From Candidatus Gastranaerophilales bacterium (GTDB lineage Bacteria > Cyanobacteriota > Vampirovibrionia > Gastranaerophilales > Gastranaerophilaceae), in contig CALUYV010000013.1 of the NCBI GenBank assembly GCA_944325095.1, positions 1 to 38,360 of the forward strand: a DNA stretch of 38,360 nucleotides, given 5' to 3'. The notes beneath the pieces were generated by a model. It saw nothing but the letters and a program-made list of their open reading frames with translations, did not search any database and was not told the DNA's origin. Each line of letters opens with the position of its first letter. Position 1 is the stretch's first letter. Below are positions 23,270-31,250 of the stretch, piece by piece. The position numbers and the translations under genes are program-made.

Positions 23270-24158
23270 TTATATAGAAATAATTGATAAAAAACTGGAT
23301 GAATATATAAAAATAGAATATCCGGAAACTATATTCAAATCAATGAAATACACGGTTACACTGCCGGGGAAAAGGCTAAGACCTGTTATGTGTCTTGAAA
23401 CCTGCAGAGTTTTAGGCGGAGAAATTGAAGATGCAATCCCTGCTGCGTGTGCGGTTGAAATGCTGCATGCACAGACTCTTATACACGACGATTTGCCATG
23501 TATGGATAATGATGATTACAGAAGAGGCAAACTCACCAATCACAAAGTCTTTGGTGAAGCAATCGCAACGCTTGCCGGAGATGCGCTTTTAACTTATGCG
23601 CCTCAGATAATTACAAAATATTCGGATAATCTTTCTTCTTCTGTTTTAATCAGAGTTTTAAATGAGTATTTTCAATATGCCGGAGCAAGAGGTGTAATTG
23701 CCGGACAGGTTGTAGATATGGAATCAGAAGGTAAGTATATTCCTGAAGGAGGTAATATTATTAACCGGCAGGAGGCTGAGAAAACTCTTGAATATCTGCA
23801 TATTCATAAAACTTCCGATTTGTTCCAGCTGGCAATGCGCACAGGAGCAATTATTGCCGGTGCTGATGATGATAAATTATCGGCAGTTACCGAGTTTGCA
23901 AAGACTTTCGGGCTTGCTTTCCAGATTGCTGATGATATTCTGGATGAAATATCTACCTTTGAACAGATGGGTAAAACATTAGGCAAAGATAAAGAAGAAG
24001 GAAAATTAACTTATGTTTCGCTCTTTGGTCTTGAGGAAGCCAAATGTAAATTAACTTGTCTTTTGGCAAAGTGCCATGATATAATGAATGAGCAGAACAT
24101 GTATTCCGTTATATTTGCGGAAATTATTGAAAAGATTATCCAGAGAGCAGGTAAATAA
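23256..24158 (+). CDS. Polyprenyl (farnesyl/geranylgeranyl) diphosphate synthase
   Basis: A class I prenyl synthase of about 300 residues condensing isopentenyl diphosphate with allylic diphosphates. GKRLRPVM binds the diphosphate. The first aspartate-rich motif HDDLPCMDNDD (D78, D79, D84) has the two-residue insertion typical of bacterial FPP/GGPP synthases. The second is D226-D227-x-x-D230 (QIADDILDE), followed by a TLGKDKEEGKLTY lid motif. Product length depends on residues before the first motif (CAVEMLHAQTLI), and cannot be settled by eye: ispA (C15) or crtE (C20). ATG 23256 has AGGA 11 nt upstream and overlaps rsgA; ATG 23262 is the alternative. DUF212 follows after 3 nt, as in the cyanobacterial crtE neighbourhood I recall. 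Confidence 0.93.
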   Translation: MQMNNYIEIIDKKLDEYIKIEYPETIFKSMKYTVTLPGKRLRPVMCLETCRVLGGEIEDAIPAACAVEMLHAQTLIHDDLPCMDNDDYRRGKLTNHKVFGEAIATLAGDALLTYAPQIITKYSDNLSSSVLIRVLNEYFQYAGARGVIAGQVVDMESEGKYIPEGGNIINRQEAEKTLEYLHIHKTSDLFQLAMRTGAIIAGADDDKLSAVTEFAKTFGLAFQIADDILDEISTFEQMGKTLGKDKEEGKLTYVSLFGLEEAKCKLTCLLAKCHDIMNEQNMYSVIFAEIIEKIIQRAGK

Positions 24159-24161
24159 CAA

Positions 24162-24638
24162 ATGAATATTGAAGCGATAAGAGAATTGGTGGCAGGCAAC
24201 GGGTATGAAATTATTATCAGCGGAGTCACTTCAGCATTTTTTGCGCAGGTAATAAAATTTATTCTTTTTACCCTGAGAAGTAAGAAAATTAATTTTAAGA
24301 TTTTTACAACGACCGGCGGAATGCCGAGTTCTCATTCAGCGGGAGTAATGGCTCTGTCAACGGCTGTCGGAATTCTGGAAGGCTTTGATTCTGCACTGTT
24401 TGCGGTGTCGCTTGGATTTTCAATGATTATCATGTATGATGCCGCAGGTTTAAGACGTGCTGCCGGCAAGACTGCCGCTTGTTTAAATCGTATGATGGAA
24501 GATTTTTATTACCACGATTTGCAATCTGTCGGTGGTAAATTAAAGGAACTTCTCGGGCATACTCCGTTTGAAGTCTTTGTTGGTGCAATATTCGGGATTG
24601 TGTATGCTTATTTATTCCATATCTATGTAATAGGATAG
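24162..24638 (+). CDS. Divergent PAP2-family (DUF212) membrane protein
   Basis: A 158-residue integral membrane protein of the DUF212 family, a divergent branch of acid phosphatase/haloperoxidase-like (PAP2) proteins. Key motifs are GGMPSSHSAG (about 46-55), corresponding to the phosphate-binding SGH-like site, and MYDAAGLRRAAGKTAACLNRM with the conserved Asp/Arg. LLGHTPFEVFVGAIFGI near the end is the family's third motif. Three to four hydrophobic segments are present. It begins 3 nt after the prenyl synthase stop, so it is cotranslated. Hydrolysing or binding a prenyl diphosphate or phosphate is a reasonable inference from context, not shown for the family in general. Confidence 0.93.
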   Translation: MNIEAIRELVAGNGYEIIISGVTSAFFAQVIKFILFTLRSKKINFKIFTTTGGMPSSHSAGVMALSTAVGILEGFDSALFAVSLGFSMIIMYDAAGLRRAAGKTAACLNRMMEDFYYHDLQSVGGKLKELLGHTPFEVFVGAIFGIVYAYLFHIYVIG

Positions 24639-24670
24639 TTTAATTTTCATTTAGTTTTGTTTCGTAATTG

Positions 24671-24699
24671 TTGAAAAATATTATATTATTTTGTACAAT
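24671..24699 (+). promoter_or_regulatory. Promoter of the OmpR/HisKA two-component operon
   Basis: TTGAAA (24671-24676), a 17-nt spacer and TACAAT (24694-24699), each 5/6 to consensus. The predicted start at about 24706 leaves a roughly 20-nt leader with AAAGGA before the ATG at 24727. The 52-bp gap after DUF212 supports a separate transcript. Confidence 0.7.
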
Positions 24700-24726
24700 C
24701 AAATAAAAATAAAGGAAATTACACTG

Positions 24727-25443
24727 ATGGAATCTCAAAAAAGGGTTTTAATTGTTGATGACGATGATGAAATAAGAGAGTTGCTGGAGTTTGATATTGC
24801 AAGCAGCGGTTATTTTGTCGATACGGCAAAAGACGGTATGGAAGGGCTTAATAAAGCTTTGAACAATACCTACGATATTATTTTGCTTGATGTTATGATG
24901 CCGAAAATGAACGGTTTTGAAGTCTGCCGCAATATCCGGCAGGCAAAGTTGGCAATTCCGGTTTTATTATTAACGGCAAAAGGAACAATAGAAGATAAAA
25001 CAACCGGATTTGACTGCGGTGCGGATGATTATCTAGTAAAACCGTTTGATATACAGGAGGTTCTCCTGAGGATAAGAGTTTTACTCAGAAGAAACAGTGT
25101 AAATATTGAAAAAGATAATCCTCTGTCAAATGAAATCCTGCAATCGGGCGACATAGAGATTTTTCCGGAGTCTTTGGAGTGCGTAATTGTTAATCACAGA
25201 GTTAAGCTTACTCCTACCGAGTTTGAAATATTGTATTGTTTAATGCAGCATTTTAATACCCCTGTTACTCTTGCGACGCTGCTTGATGAGGTCTGGGGGT
25301 ATGACAGTAATGAAGATGTAAGGATGCTCAGGGTTCATGTCGGTGGCTTGAGAAATAAAATTGAGCAAAATGTAAAAGAACCAAAATATCTTCATACGGT
25401 TACAAATGTAGGGTATAAATTGACACCTTTCGGTCAGGCATAG
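24727..25443 (+). CDS. OmpR-family response regulator
   Basis: A 238-residue DNA-binding response regulator, cytosolic. The receiver (about 5-122) carries the acidic pocket D11-D12-D13, phospho-acceptor D55 in ILLDVMMP, T83 in LLLTAKG and K105 in YLVKPFD. A linker of about 25 residues leads to a winged helix (about 140-236): RVKLTPTEFEILYCLMQH, then EVWGYDSNEDVRMLRVHVGGLRNKI and HTVTNVGYKL. The ATG at 24727 has AAAGGA 10 nt upstream; an in-frame start at 24691 would lie inside the -10 region. It is followed 6 nt later by its probable kinase. Its targets are unknown; relation to cyanobacterial RpaB-like regulators is possible but not demonstrated. Confidence 0.95.
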   Translation: MESQKRVLIVDDDDEIRELLEFDIASSGYFVDTAKDGMEGLNKALNNTYDIILLDVMMPKMNGFEVCRNIRQAKLAIPVLLLTAKGTIEDKTTGFDCGADDYLVKPFDIQEVLLRIRVLLRRNSVNIEKDNPLSNEILQSGDIEIFPESLECVIVNHRVKLTPTEFEILYCLMQHFNTPVTLATLLDEVWGYDSNEDVRMLRVHVGGLRNKIEQNVKEPKYLHTVTNVGYKLTPFGQA

Positions 25444-25449
25444 TCGGAT

Positions 25450-27141
25450 ATGAAAAAATACAGTTACGGTTTAAAAAGATTAAAAATTATTGAACAGATA
25501 GCGATAGTATTTTTTATTTCTGTTGTCATTCCTATGTCGATAAGCGGTTTTATTATCAATAATATTAACCAGCAGTCGCTGCGGCGGCAATTAAGAGAAT
25601 CCGCAATTCTTGTTGCTGCAATGGTTTCTGATGAGGTTGATTTTTTTATTGATGCAAATGAAGCGATATTATCTCAAATTGCTGATACGCTTGATTATTT
25701 TCCTACAGAATCCGCAAAACTAAAATTCATAGGAGATATTGAAAAAAAATATCCTGATTGCGATGATTTTTTCATAGCCAAAAGCGAACAGGAATTAGAA
25801 ACTCTGAGTTCAGAAGCATACAAACGGGAAGAAACTTTGCTGTCTGTTAAAATGAAAGACGGTTCTTATCTTGCTGCGACATATAAACCTTCCGCCTGGC
25901 AGGGTGAATTATTTAAATCTTTAGAGCAGGATAACCGGCAGGTTTACATTATAGACAAAAATAATAATCTTGTATCTTCTCACAATTTTACACCTGATGT
26001 TTATAAGGAAACTCTGGAATTGCTGCCTGAAGAAAAAATTGAAAACAATCCGGTAATGATTGGTGATGAGAAAAATCGTCCGGTTGTATATTTACACAGA
26101 ACAGATCCGGAATTAACCATAGTTGTTAATACAACGGAAAAAATTGCAAAACGTGCGATTATTGATAACAGAATAAAGATTGTACTGTCAGTATTGAGTG
26201 CAATTCTTGCTATGATGGTTCTTATGGGCTTTTATATTTATTACCTTTATATAAATATAAGACAGTTGTTCAAAGCGATTATTGCACTGTCAAAAGGTAA
26301 TTATCAGAGGCAGATACGACTTTTGAATACTTTTTTTACACCGTTTGAAATTGTTTTTCTTGCAAATGAATTTAATAATATGGCATCTGAAATTCACAAA
26401 TCGTATCGTGAATTAAAGCGCAAAAATATAGAATTAAAGCAGTTGAACGAATTTCGTTCAAACCTGCTTGATACGGTAAGTCATGAACTGCGAACTCCTT
26501 TGACAAGTATTCAAGGTTACACATCAAGACTTATGAGGCAGGATATTGTTATTGATGAGGAAACCAAACAAAAATCGTTGAGAATAATAAAAGAACAAAC
26601 AGAGCAATTGAATCGTTTAATAGAAGATTTGTTGACTATTCCTGATATTGAAGGAATGCGCCTCAGAACGACAAATGAAATCGTACAGTTAGATAAAGTG
26701 CTTGAAAAAGCAGAACTTCTTTTGAGAAAACGCAACGGACACGAAATTATTGTTTCTTATCCTGATGATATTCCGCCGGTTATAGCAGACAAGGGCAGGT
26801 TAGAGCAGGTTTTTATCAATTTGTTTGAAAATGCCGTGAAATATTCATACCCTGAAACCCCTATACTGGTGGATGTTATGCTTGTAAAGGATAAGGTTTC
26901 GGTTGAAGTTAAAAATTCCTGCGATATTATTCCAGAAAAAAAACTTCAGATGCTTTTTGAAAAATTTGTCCGGCTGGATGATAATATGACAAGAACAACG
27001 CGCGGTACAGGATTAGGGTTGTTTATAGTTAAGGGGTTGATAGAAGCAATGAACGGATCTATAGAACTTTCATCGACTCCGGAATTCGGGTTTATTGCTA
27101 AGATTACTCTTAATACTGCAGGATCGGAAGATGATGAATAA
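25450..27141 (+). CDS. Membrane sensor histidine kinase with a degenerate G1 box
   Basis: A 563-residue kinase. The first membrane helix (about 17-40) and the second (about 243-267) flank a roughly 200-residue extracytoplasmic sensor that looks like a Cache-type region (ILVAAMVSDEVDFFIDANEA near its start). A HAMP-like linker (about 268-325) leads to HisKA with H345 in VSHELRTPLTSIQGY. The ATPase has the N box (LEQVFINLFENAVKYS), the F box (LFEKFVRLDD) and G2 (TRGTGLGLFIVKGL). The G1 region reads VKNSCDIIPEKK where D-x-G-x-G is expected, so the key Asp is Asn and both Gly are replaced. Activity may be reduced or phosphatase-biased. Six nt after the regulator gene, and it overlaps tadA by 11 nt. 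Confidence 0.92.
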   Translation: MKKYSYGLKRLKIIEQIAIVFFISVVIPMSISGFIINNINQQSLRRQLRESAILVAAMVSDEVDFFIDANEAILSQIADTLDYFPTESAKLKFIGDIEKKYPDCDDFFIAKSEQELETLSSEAYKREETLLSVKMKDGSYLAATYKPSAWQGELFKSLEQDNRQVYIIDKNNNLVSSHNFTPDVYKETLELLPEEKIENNPVMIGDEKNRPVVYLHRTDPELTIVVNTTEKIAKRAIIDNRIKIVLSVLSAILAMMVLMGFYIYYLYINIRQLFKAIIALSKGNYQRQIRLLNTFFTPFEIVFLANEFNNMASEIHKSYRELKRKNIELKQLNEFRSNLLDTVSHELRTPLTSIQGYTSRLMRQDIVIDEETKQKSLRIIKEQTEQLNRLIEDLLTIPDIEGMRLRTTNEIVQLDKVLEKAELLLRKRNGHEIIVSYPDDIPPVIADKGRLEQVFINLFENAVKYSYPETPILVDVMLVKDKVSVEVKNSCDIIPEKKLQMLFEKFVRLDDNMTRTTRGTGLGLFIVKGLIEAMNGSIELSSTPEFGFIAKITLNTAGSEDDE

Positions 27142-27562
27142 GTTTATGCAAAAAGCAATTGAAGAAGCCCTGAAGTCTGACGGTGATATCCCTGTTGGCG
27201 CAGTGCTTGTTAAAAACGGTGAAATTGCTGCTTGTGCTCATAATACAAGAGAAAAAGATAATGATATAACATCTCATGCAGAAATAATAGCAATTAGGAA
27301 GGCTGAAAAATTAGAAAATAACTGGCGGCTTGACGGTTACGAACTTTATGTTACCTTAGAACCGTGTCCGATGTGCGGTTGGGCGATTTTGCAATCTCGT
27401 ATATGCAAAGTTTATTTCGGAAGTTATGATGTGAAATACGGTGCATTTTGTTCTAATGTTGACTTGCGTAAAATTTCCAATTCGAAGATTCAGATAAAAG
27501 GCGGAATAATGGAAAAAGAATGCGATAAAATTCTAAAAGATTTTTTTGCAGGTATTCGCTAA
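27131..27562 (+). CDS. tadA: tRNA-specific adenosine deaminase
   Basis: TadA converts A34 to inosine in tRNA-Arg(ACG), needed to read CGN codons. Its 143 residues from ATG 27131 include the zinc site H49-A-E51 with the catalytic Glu, and C79-x-x-C82 in LEPCPMCGWAI. IPVGAVLVKNGEI and SRICKVYFGSYDVKYGA are family signatures, the latter as in TadA rather than other cytidine deaminases. Starting at 27131 or 27134 both fit; AGGA lies 7 nt before the former. It overlaps the end of the histidine kinase gene by 11 nt, so translational coupling is likely. Convergent with the DUF721 gene 10 nt later. Confidence 0.96.
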   Translation: MMNKFMQKAIEEALKSDGDIPVGAVLVKNGEIAACAHNTREKDNDITSHAEIIAIRKAEKLENNWRLDGYELYVTLEPCPMCGWAILQSRICKVYFGSYDVKYGAFCSNVDLRKISNSKIQIKGGIMEKECDKILKDFFAGIR

Positions 27563-27572
27563 GTTTTTATTT

Positions 27573-27911
27573 TTAAATGTTGTTTTCTTCTACCCATTTT
27601 TTAGCATCAAAATGCAGATCAGTAAGTTTCATGTTCAAAGATTCAACATAAGGTTTAAATTTTACAAGCAGTTGTGTTTTTTTTAACAGTAATTCCTGCG
27701 CTACAACAGGAGTTTTGCAGGCAATAACCATAACGGAGCCTTTTATCATTGAGTAAGGTTTTGAATTTTGTGCAAATTTTTCTCCGGCAACCTTTCTCCA
27801 GAATTTGCATAAATTTGTACGGGTCATTGCCCGTTTTATTTCTTTTTGTTTTGCAAGTTCTTCAATGATTTCATCTATATTTTGAAATTTTGTATATAAG
27901 ATTTTTTTCAT
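27573..27911 (-). CDS. DUF721 (DciA-like) family protein
   Basis: A 112-residue cytosolic protein. WRKVAGEKFAQNSKPYSMIKG followed by VMVIACKTPVVAQELLLKK (given here in part) and the end of the domain is the DUF721 pattern: a short alpha/beta nucleic-acid-binding domain found in DciA, the ancestral loader of the replicative helicase DnaB. Whether this gene loads helicase is an inference from the family. It is divergent from nrnA across 41 bp and lacks an SD. Its best promoter candidate, TTCTAA and TAAAAA, lies across nrnA's own. The N-terminal 25 residues (KKILYTKFQNIDEIIEEL) form a predicted helix. Confidence 0.83.
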   Translation of the reverse strand: MKKILYTKFQNIDEIIEELAKQKEIKRAMTRTNLCKFWRKVAGEKFAQNSKPYSMIKGSVMVIACKTPVVAQELLLKKTQLLVKFKPYVESLNMKLTDLHFDAKKWVEENNI

Positions 27912-27916
27912 AATAA

Positions 27917-27945
27917 TTTTTAAAGAATATTTTTTTGTGTTAGAA
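27917..27945 (-). promoter_or_regulatory. Weak candidate promoter of the DUF721 gene
   Basis: Minus strand: TTCTAA (27945-27940), a 17-nt spacer and TAAAAA (27922-27917), 5 nt before the ATG at 27911. Matches are poor (3/6 and 4/6). It overlaps the nrnA -10 region, so the two divergent promoters would compete. Confidence 0.25.
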
Positions 27946-27946
27946 T
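27919..27946 (+). promoter_or_regulatory. nrnA promoter, predicted leaderless start
   Basis: TAGAAT (27941-27946) preceded by TGT (extended -10), with TTTAAA at 27919-27924 16 nt upstream. Exactly six bases (CTGAGA) separate the -10 from the ATG at 27953, and there is no SD. Confidence 0.55.
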
Positions 27947-27952
27947 CTGAGA

Positions 27953-28927
27953 ATGGTTATCCGTCAATTAGATAATAACATAAAGGATTCGAAAAACATA
28001 TTACTGGTGTCCCATATAAACCCTGACGGCGACACATTAGGTTCAATGTGCGGATTGTATTCATTGATTAAAGATAACTATAAAAAACACTGTGATATGC
28101 TTGCGGTTTCAGATATTCCTGCATCATACCATTTTCTTCCGTATATAAATCTTGTCAAAAATATTGATAGTATTGATTTATCACGGGAATACGATCTTGT
28201 TATTAATCTTGATATTGCGGCTCTTGACAGATTTGCGGGTGCTGTTGCGCTGTATAATAAGGCAAAAATAACGGCAAATATAGATCACCATGAAACAAAT
28301 CCGTCTTATGCAATGATAAATATAGTTGAGCCTCAAGCGTCCGCAGCGGCGGAGGTTTTGTGTGAATTAGCATTGGCTTTAAAATGGCACATATCACCAG
28401 AAACCGCAATTTGTTTATATACCGGTATAATGACAGATACAGGATGTTTCAGATTTTCGAACACAACACAAAAAACAATGGAATACGCAGGAAAATTGAT
28501 ATCCTCCGGTATCAATCCTGCAGATATTTACCAGAAGTGCTACGAAACATCTTCCAAAGAAATGGTTTTATTCCAGAGTTTTTGCATTGGAAAAGCGCAG
28601 TTTGTGAATGATGACAAAATTGCATATACTGTTGTTTATAAAAAAGATTTGGAGAAATTTAACAACGGTAAAGGTGAAGATTTTACGGACGGATTAACCG
28701 AAAAATTGCGGGCGATAGCCACAACGGAAATAGCCTTTGTTGTAAAAGAGTTAAATTCAGCAACATCAAAAGTTTCTATGCGCAGCAGAACACAGGATGT
28801 TGCAAGTATCTGTGCTGCATTTGGCGGCGGCGGACATAAACTTGCAGCCGGTGCGGTTATAAAAGCATCTCCGGCTCAGGCGGTGAAACAAATACTGAAA
28901 GAAATAAAAAATAAGAATTTATGTTAA
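27953..28927 (+). CDS. nrnA: DHH-family bifunctional oligoribonuclease/PAP phosphatase
   Basis: NrnA degrades nano-RNA (2-5 nt) and dephosphorylates pAp to AMP. The 324-residue protein has the DHH domain: SHINPDGDTLGSM motif I, NLDIAALDR motif II, NIDHHETNPSY motif III (the DHH), and IYTGIMTDTGCFRFSN-type motif IV (LYTGIMTDTGCFRF). The DHHA1 domain has GGGGHKLAAGA near the C-terminus. Spacing and length are standard. No SD is seen; a promoter-like pair ends 6 nt before the ATG. Its end overlaps the next gene (ATG 28921) by 7 nt, indicating co-translation. Confidence 0.95.
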   Translation: MVIRQLDNNIKDSKNILLVSHINPDGDTLGSMCGLYSLIKDNYKKHCDMLAVSDIPASYHFLPYINLVKNIDSIDLSREYDLVINLDIAALDRFAGAVALYNKAKITANIDHHETNPSYAMINIVEPQASAAAEVLCELALALKWHISPETAICLYTGIMTDTGCFRFSNTTQKTMEYAGKLISSGINPADIYQKCYETSSKEMVLFQSFCIGKAQFVNDDKIAYTVVYKKDLEKFNNGKGEDFTDGLTEKLRAIATTEIAFVVKELNSATSKVSMRSRTQDVASICAAFGGGGHKLAAGAVIKASPAQAVKQILKEIKNKNLC

Positions 28928-29832
28928 GAAAATTGCTGAAAAATAAGAGTATAAGAGCTTTGGTCAGACTGATAAAGTCCATTATAAAAAATGACTTTTA
29001 CGGTATGGCTGCCGAGATGGGCTTTATGCTTGTTGTCGGAATTTTCCCGTTTATGCTGTTTTTAATGGCTGTATTCGGCTGGCTGGGAAACAAATCTTAT
29101 CTTGATACAATTCTGCATGTATTATCAGGAATTATGCCGCATCAGGCAATGAAACTCTTAAAATCGGTGCTTGAAGAAACTATGATATTCAATCACGGCA
29201 AGCTTATGGCAATAATTGGTATTGTTACAACTCTGGTTCTTTCGACAAACGGAGTTGCCGTAATTTTGAAAGGTTTAAACAGAGCATATAAGGTTGAAGA
29301 AACAAGAAATTTTATATATACCAGAGTGTTGTCATTTCTTATGGTTTTTGTAAATATTCTGGTTCTATTTTTGACAATAAACATAATTATTTTCGGTAAA
29401 GTGATTATAAACTTTTTGATGAATCATTTTGGAATGACCAAGAGTGTCGGTATTTTATTGTTGACGCTGCGCTGGCCGGTTGCATTTCTTGCTTTGTATC
29501 TGATGGCATTTCTTATGTATTATATTCTTCCGGATTTAAAAGGCAAAGAGGCTTTCAAAAGGAAGAGTGCGCTTCCGGGAACTGCGTTTTTCACGATATT
29601 CTGGTTAGTCGGTTCATGGGGTTTTTCTGTATATGTAAATAATCTGAGTACATATAACCTTGTATTCGGTACAATCGGGGCATTTTTCATATTGATGATC
29701 TGGCTGTATTACACTTCGGTTCTTTTATTGATAGGCGGTGAAATAAATTCGCAGGTTTATAACAGGATAGCGAACCGCTCTGAAGAGATTAGAGAAGATA
29801 TTAAAGAACTGCGCCGCCGCAGTCAAAAGTAG
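28921..29832 (+). CDS. YihY/BrkB-family inner membrane protein
   Basis: A 303-residue membrane protein of the YihY/virulence factor BrkB family. Six hydrophobic segments can be seen, at about 32-55, 92-112, 138-160, 178-202, 215-238 and 246-272. GMAAEMGFMLVVGIFPFMLFL is the family's N-terminal hallmark, and SWGFSVYVNNLSTYNLVFGTIGAF and LLIGGEINSQV follow near the end. A basic/acidic cytoplasmic tail closes it. The molecular function of the family is unsettled; RNase BN was an earlier misassignment. It overlaps nrnA by 7 nt. Confidence 0.93.
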   Translation: MLRKLLKNKSIRALVRLIKSIIKNDFYGMAAEMGFMLVVGIFPFMLFLMAVFGWLGNKSYLDTILHVLSGIMPHQAMKLLKSVLEETMIFNHGKLMAIIGIVTTLVLSTNGVAVILKGLNRAYKVEETRNFIYTRVLSFLMVFVNILVLFLTINIIIFGKVIINFLMNHFGMTKSVGILLLTLRWPVAFLALYLMAFLMYYILPDLKGKEAFKRKSALPGTAFFTIFWLVGSWGFSVYVNNLSTYNLVFGTIGAFFILMIWLYYTSVLLLIGGEINSQVYNRIANRSEEIREDIKELRRRSQK

Positions 29833-29865
29833 TTTTTCTGTATTATTACTAAAATTCCGTCCTTC

Positions 29866-29894
29866 TTTACATTTGCTACTGTTCTTGTTATTAT
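29866..29894 (+). promoter_or_regulatory. prfA promoter, predicted leaderless start
   Basis: TTTACA (29866-29871), a 17-nt spacer and TATTAT (29889-29894), with TGT just before the -10 (extended -10). Six bases (GCAGAT) then separate it from the ATG at 29901. The predicted +1 is the A of the start codon. No SD is visible. Confidence 0.65.
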
Positions 29895-29900
29895 GCAGAT

Positions 29901-30983
29901 ATGAAAGATATGTTAGATAAAATACTTCAGATTGAGAAGAAATATAAGGAATTGGGTGAAACCCTTTCAAAACCTGAGGTTATTCAGGATTATAACCGTT
30001 TCAGAGATTTATCAAAACAGAGAAAATCAATGGAAGAAACGGTAGAATTGTATTACAAATGGAAAGAAACGACAGAAGCAATAGAAGATGCAAAGCAGAT
30101 GCTTCATGATGAAAAAGATGAAGAAATGCGTGCATTTTTGAAAAGTGATATGGAAGCAAACGAAGCAAAAATTCCTCAATATGAGGAACGGATGAAGGTA
30201 TTGCTGCTGCCGAGAGATCCTATGGATGATAAAGATATTATGCTTGAAATCCGCGGCGGAGCCGGCGGCGATGAAGCGAATATTTTTGCAGGCGACCTGA
30301 TGCGTATGTATTTGAGATATGCCGATAAAATGGGCTGGCAGACTCAAATATTAAGCAAAACCGATTGTGAAGCAGGCGGAGTTTCCGAAGTAATTATTTC
30401 CATAAAAGGCGATGCAGTATTTTCAAGATTGAAGTACGAATCCGGTGTGCACAGGGTTCAACGAGTTCCGGCAACAGAATCTCAAGGCAGAGTTCATACA
30501 TCAACAGCAACTGTTGCTGTTATGCCTCAGGTTGATGATGTAGAGGTTAACCTCAATATGAACGATGTTGAAATCACAACCGCAAGATCAGGCGGTGCCG
30601 GCGGACAAAATGTCAATAAGGTTGAAACTGCAGCCAGAGTTTTCCACAAACCTACGGGAATTATGATTTTCTGTACCGAAGAGCGTTCACAATTACAGAA
30701 TAAAGAACGTGCGCTGGAAATTCTGAAAGCAAAACTTTATGATATGGAAGTTCAAAAGCAAACCAAAGAAATCACTGATTTACGTCGTTCTCAGGTTGGT
30801 TCCGGCGATCGTTCCGAACGTATAAGAACATACAATTTCCCGCAGGGACGCTTAACAGACCACAGATTAAACCACAACTTAAATGTATGGACGGTTATAG
30901 ACGGTGATCTTGATGAACTGATTGATTTGCTTGTCGAATATGACCAGAAATTGAAACTGGAAAAATTGGCGCAGGTTGAATAA
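29901..30983 (+). CDS. prfA: Peptide chain release factor 1
   Basis: RF1 reads UAA and UAG and triggers peptide release. The 360-residue protein is standard. [13 protein letters not shown] holds the catalytic GGQ at 234-236. The anticodon-like P-A-T appears in [12 protein letters not shown], which assigns it to RF1 rather than RF2 (SPF). It has the RF1-type helical N-terminal domain and the ...[22 protein letters not shown] segment, with DHRLNHNL after it. Starts at 29901 (MKDMLDK) or 29910 are possible; neither has an SD. Followed after 6 nt by the TTG/GTG region of ylxR, in an operon with ylxR and infB. Confidence 0.98.
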   Translation: MKDMLDKILQIEKKYKELGETLSKPEVIQDYNRFRDLSKQRKSMEETVELYYKWKETTEAIEDAKQMLHDEKDEEMRAFLKSDMEANEAKIPQYEERMKVLLLPRDPMDDKDIMLEIRGGAGGDEANIFAGDLMRMYLRYADKMGWQTQILSKTDCEAGGVSEVIISIKGDAVFSRLKYESGVHRVQRVPATESQGRVHTSTATVAVMPQVDDVEVNLNMNDVEITTARSGGAGGQNVNKVETAARVFHKPTGIMIFCTEERSQLQNKERALEILKAKLYDMEVQKQTKEITDLRRSQVGSGDRSERIRTYNFPQGRLTDHRLNHNLNVWTVIDGDLDELIDLLVEYDQKLKLEKLAQVE

Positions 30984-30995
30984 AGAGGTTTGCAG

Positions 30996-31250
30996 GTGAT
31001 TGAAAGACGTTGTATCGGTTGTTGGCAGGTAAAAAACAGAGATGAAATGATAAAAATTACTGTCGATAATTCGGACGGCTCGCTGAAATTAAATCCAGAT
31101 TCCTTAACATTTGGCAGATCCGCATATCTTTGTTATAATAAATTGTGTATTGAAAAGGCTTTCAAAAAAAATAAAATTGCAAAACACCTGAAAACCTCTG
31201 TACCAAACGAATTGAAAGGACAAATACTAAATGGGTTACGAAACAGTTAG
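30996..31250 (+). CDS. ylxR: YlxR-family (RnpM-type) RNA-binding protein
   Basis: A basic protein of 84 residues. RRCIGCWQVKNRDEMIKI at the start is the YlxR hallmark, and GRSAYLCYNKLCIEKAFKKNK is its second conserved segment. YlxR proteins bind RNA and, in B. subtilis, the RNase P RNA (RnpM). I chose the GTG at 30996, 7 nt after AAAGAGG (30982-30988); the TTG at 30990 would leave only 1 nt. It overlaps infB by 20 nt. Normally it sits between nusA and infB; here prfA precedes it instead. Confidence 0.93.
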   Translation: MIERRCIGCWQVKNRDEMIKITVDNSDGSLKLNPDSLTFGRSAYLCYNKLCIEKAFKKNKIAKHLKTSVPNELKGQILNGLRNS

